Source of the DNA: an uncultured Selenomonas sp.
GTDB taxonomy: Bacteria > Bacillota > Negativicutes > Selenomonadales > Selenomonadaceae
Reading direction: 5' to 3'
Assembly: GCA_937981305.1 (NCBI GenBank)
Contig: CALJPB010000042.1
Span: forward strand, 1-5,098
Length of the DNA stretch: 5,098 nt
The notes beneath the pieces were generated by a model. The model did not search any database. It was not told the DNA's origin and saw nothing but the letters and a program-made list of their open reading frames with translations. Shown piece after piece: positions 4,602 through 5,098 of the stretch. Position numbers and translations under genes: made by a program. Every line of letters starts with the position of its first letter. Position 1 is the stretch's first letter.

Positions 4602-5094
4602 AGCGAAGAACAAGTTTCATTTGCGCGGGGCGTTCCTGCACACCAAAGAGCATGAGGGCAACATCATGCAGGGCTTTCGCCCCCCGCGCGCGTGTCCATT
4701 TCTCTGAGTAGAACATCTCTCTTGAAACTTGCTCCCACGGCACACCATCGATATAGTGACGCCGTACCATTTCACAATCAGCGTCATTCAACGAGGCAAG
4801 CACATAATCAACCGTGCGGATCACGGCTGCAATCTCATCACGGTGGCTGCGCATATCCGCCATCTGATCTGCAATCCTCAACCGACGCACGGCGGCGGCT
4901 TCCACTGTCGTCAGTTCACCCCGCCCGCCGACCGTCGTATCATCCCCATATCGAACAGAGGCAATGGATTCATCCCGCAGGATCAGTTCTTGTGTTCTGA
5001 TTTCCTCTGCGAGATTGAGAACGGCGATTTTCATTTTTGGATAGCGGCGCAGTATCCTCCTCGCCTCCCTGATATAGTCGCCGTACTCCCTCAT
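4600..5094 (-). CDS. RinA/ArpU-like phage late transcription regulator
   Basis: Positive regulators of this kind (RinA of staphylococcal phages, ArpU-like and DUF1492-type proteins) are typically encoded just before the packaging genes; RinA activates the terminase operon. The 164-residue product fits that size. Its N-terminus (YIREARRILRRYPKMKIAVLNLAEEI, split around residue 20) is a charged helical region. The C-terminus, about 101-150, holds LNDADCEMVRRHYIDG, VPWEQVSREM and KWTRARGAKALHDVALMLFG, a sigma-region-4-like helix-turn-helix pattern. The ATG at 5094 is only four bases from the window edge, so its ribosome site is not visible and a longer N-terminus cannot be excluded, though this start fits the family. 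Assignment is from recalled pattern, not alignment. It probably drives the HNH-terS-terL-portal run. Confidence 0.8.
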   Translation of the reverse strand: MREYGDYIREARRILRRYPKMKIAVLNLAEEIRTQELILRDESIASVRYGDDTTVGGRGELTTVEAAAVRRLRIADQMADMRSHRDEIAAVIRTVDYVLASLNDADCEMVRRHYIDGVPWEQVSREMFYSEKWTRARGAKALHDVALMLFGVQERPAQMKLVLR

Positions 5095-5098
5095 TCTT

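Overview
This window is the packaging/head-start end of a tailed-phage (siphovirus-type) genome, most likely a prophage of a Gram-positive-type (Firmicutes) host with moderate to high GC. That host guess rests on strong AGGAGG-type ribosome sites, a RinA/ArpU-like late regulator and a P27-type small terminase next to a Terminase_1-type large subunit. A Negativicutes host such as Selenomonas or Megasphaera would fit the base composition, but I cannot establish it from sequence alone. All convincing genes lie on the minus strand, so the genetic order runs from right to left.

Right end (4600-5094): a 164-aa RinA/ArpU-like transcription regulator with a sigma-region-4-like C-terminal helix-turn-helix. 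Left of it (about 3985-4602) is a compact module too small for ordinary gene calling. It has a near-consensus promoter (4504-4532) with a palindrome over its -10/start region, a 29-aa one-segment membrane peptide with a strong ribosome site (4388-4477), a C(UACG)G-capped hairpin (4350-4367), a second hydrophobic 26-aa peptide (4229-4309) and a small basic DNA-binding-like protein (4044-4232) whose GTG start overlaps the stop of the 26-aa ORF. A rho-independent terminator follows (3985-4011). On the opposite strand an extended -10 promoter (about 4304-4332) and an otherwise unexplained terminator (4563-4601) bracket a possible antisense RNA covering the whole 29-aa gene. A 9-bp inverted repeat joins the start of that gene to its 3' region. 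Together this resembles a type I toxin-antitoxin locus, and it is the most interesting part of the window.

The gap 3833-4043 holds two or three minus-strand terminator-like hairpins, an extended -10 element inside a palindrome, and one perfect DnaA-box sequence. From 3820 leftward comes the packaging operon: HNH endonuclease, P27-family small terminase, a possible 16-codon coupling ORF with an excellent ribosome site, large terminase with all expected ATPase and nuclease motifs, and an HK97-type portal protein that starts at GTG and runs off the left edge.

Functional logic: the RinA-like protein probably switches on late transcription. HNH, TerS and TerL then cut and translocate DNA through the portal into the prohead. 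The small peptide module between the regulator and the packaging genes appears to be transcribed and terminated as its own unit.
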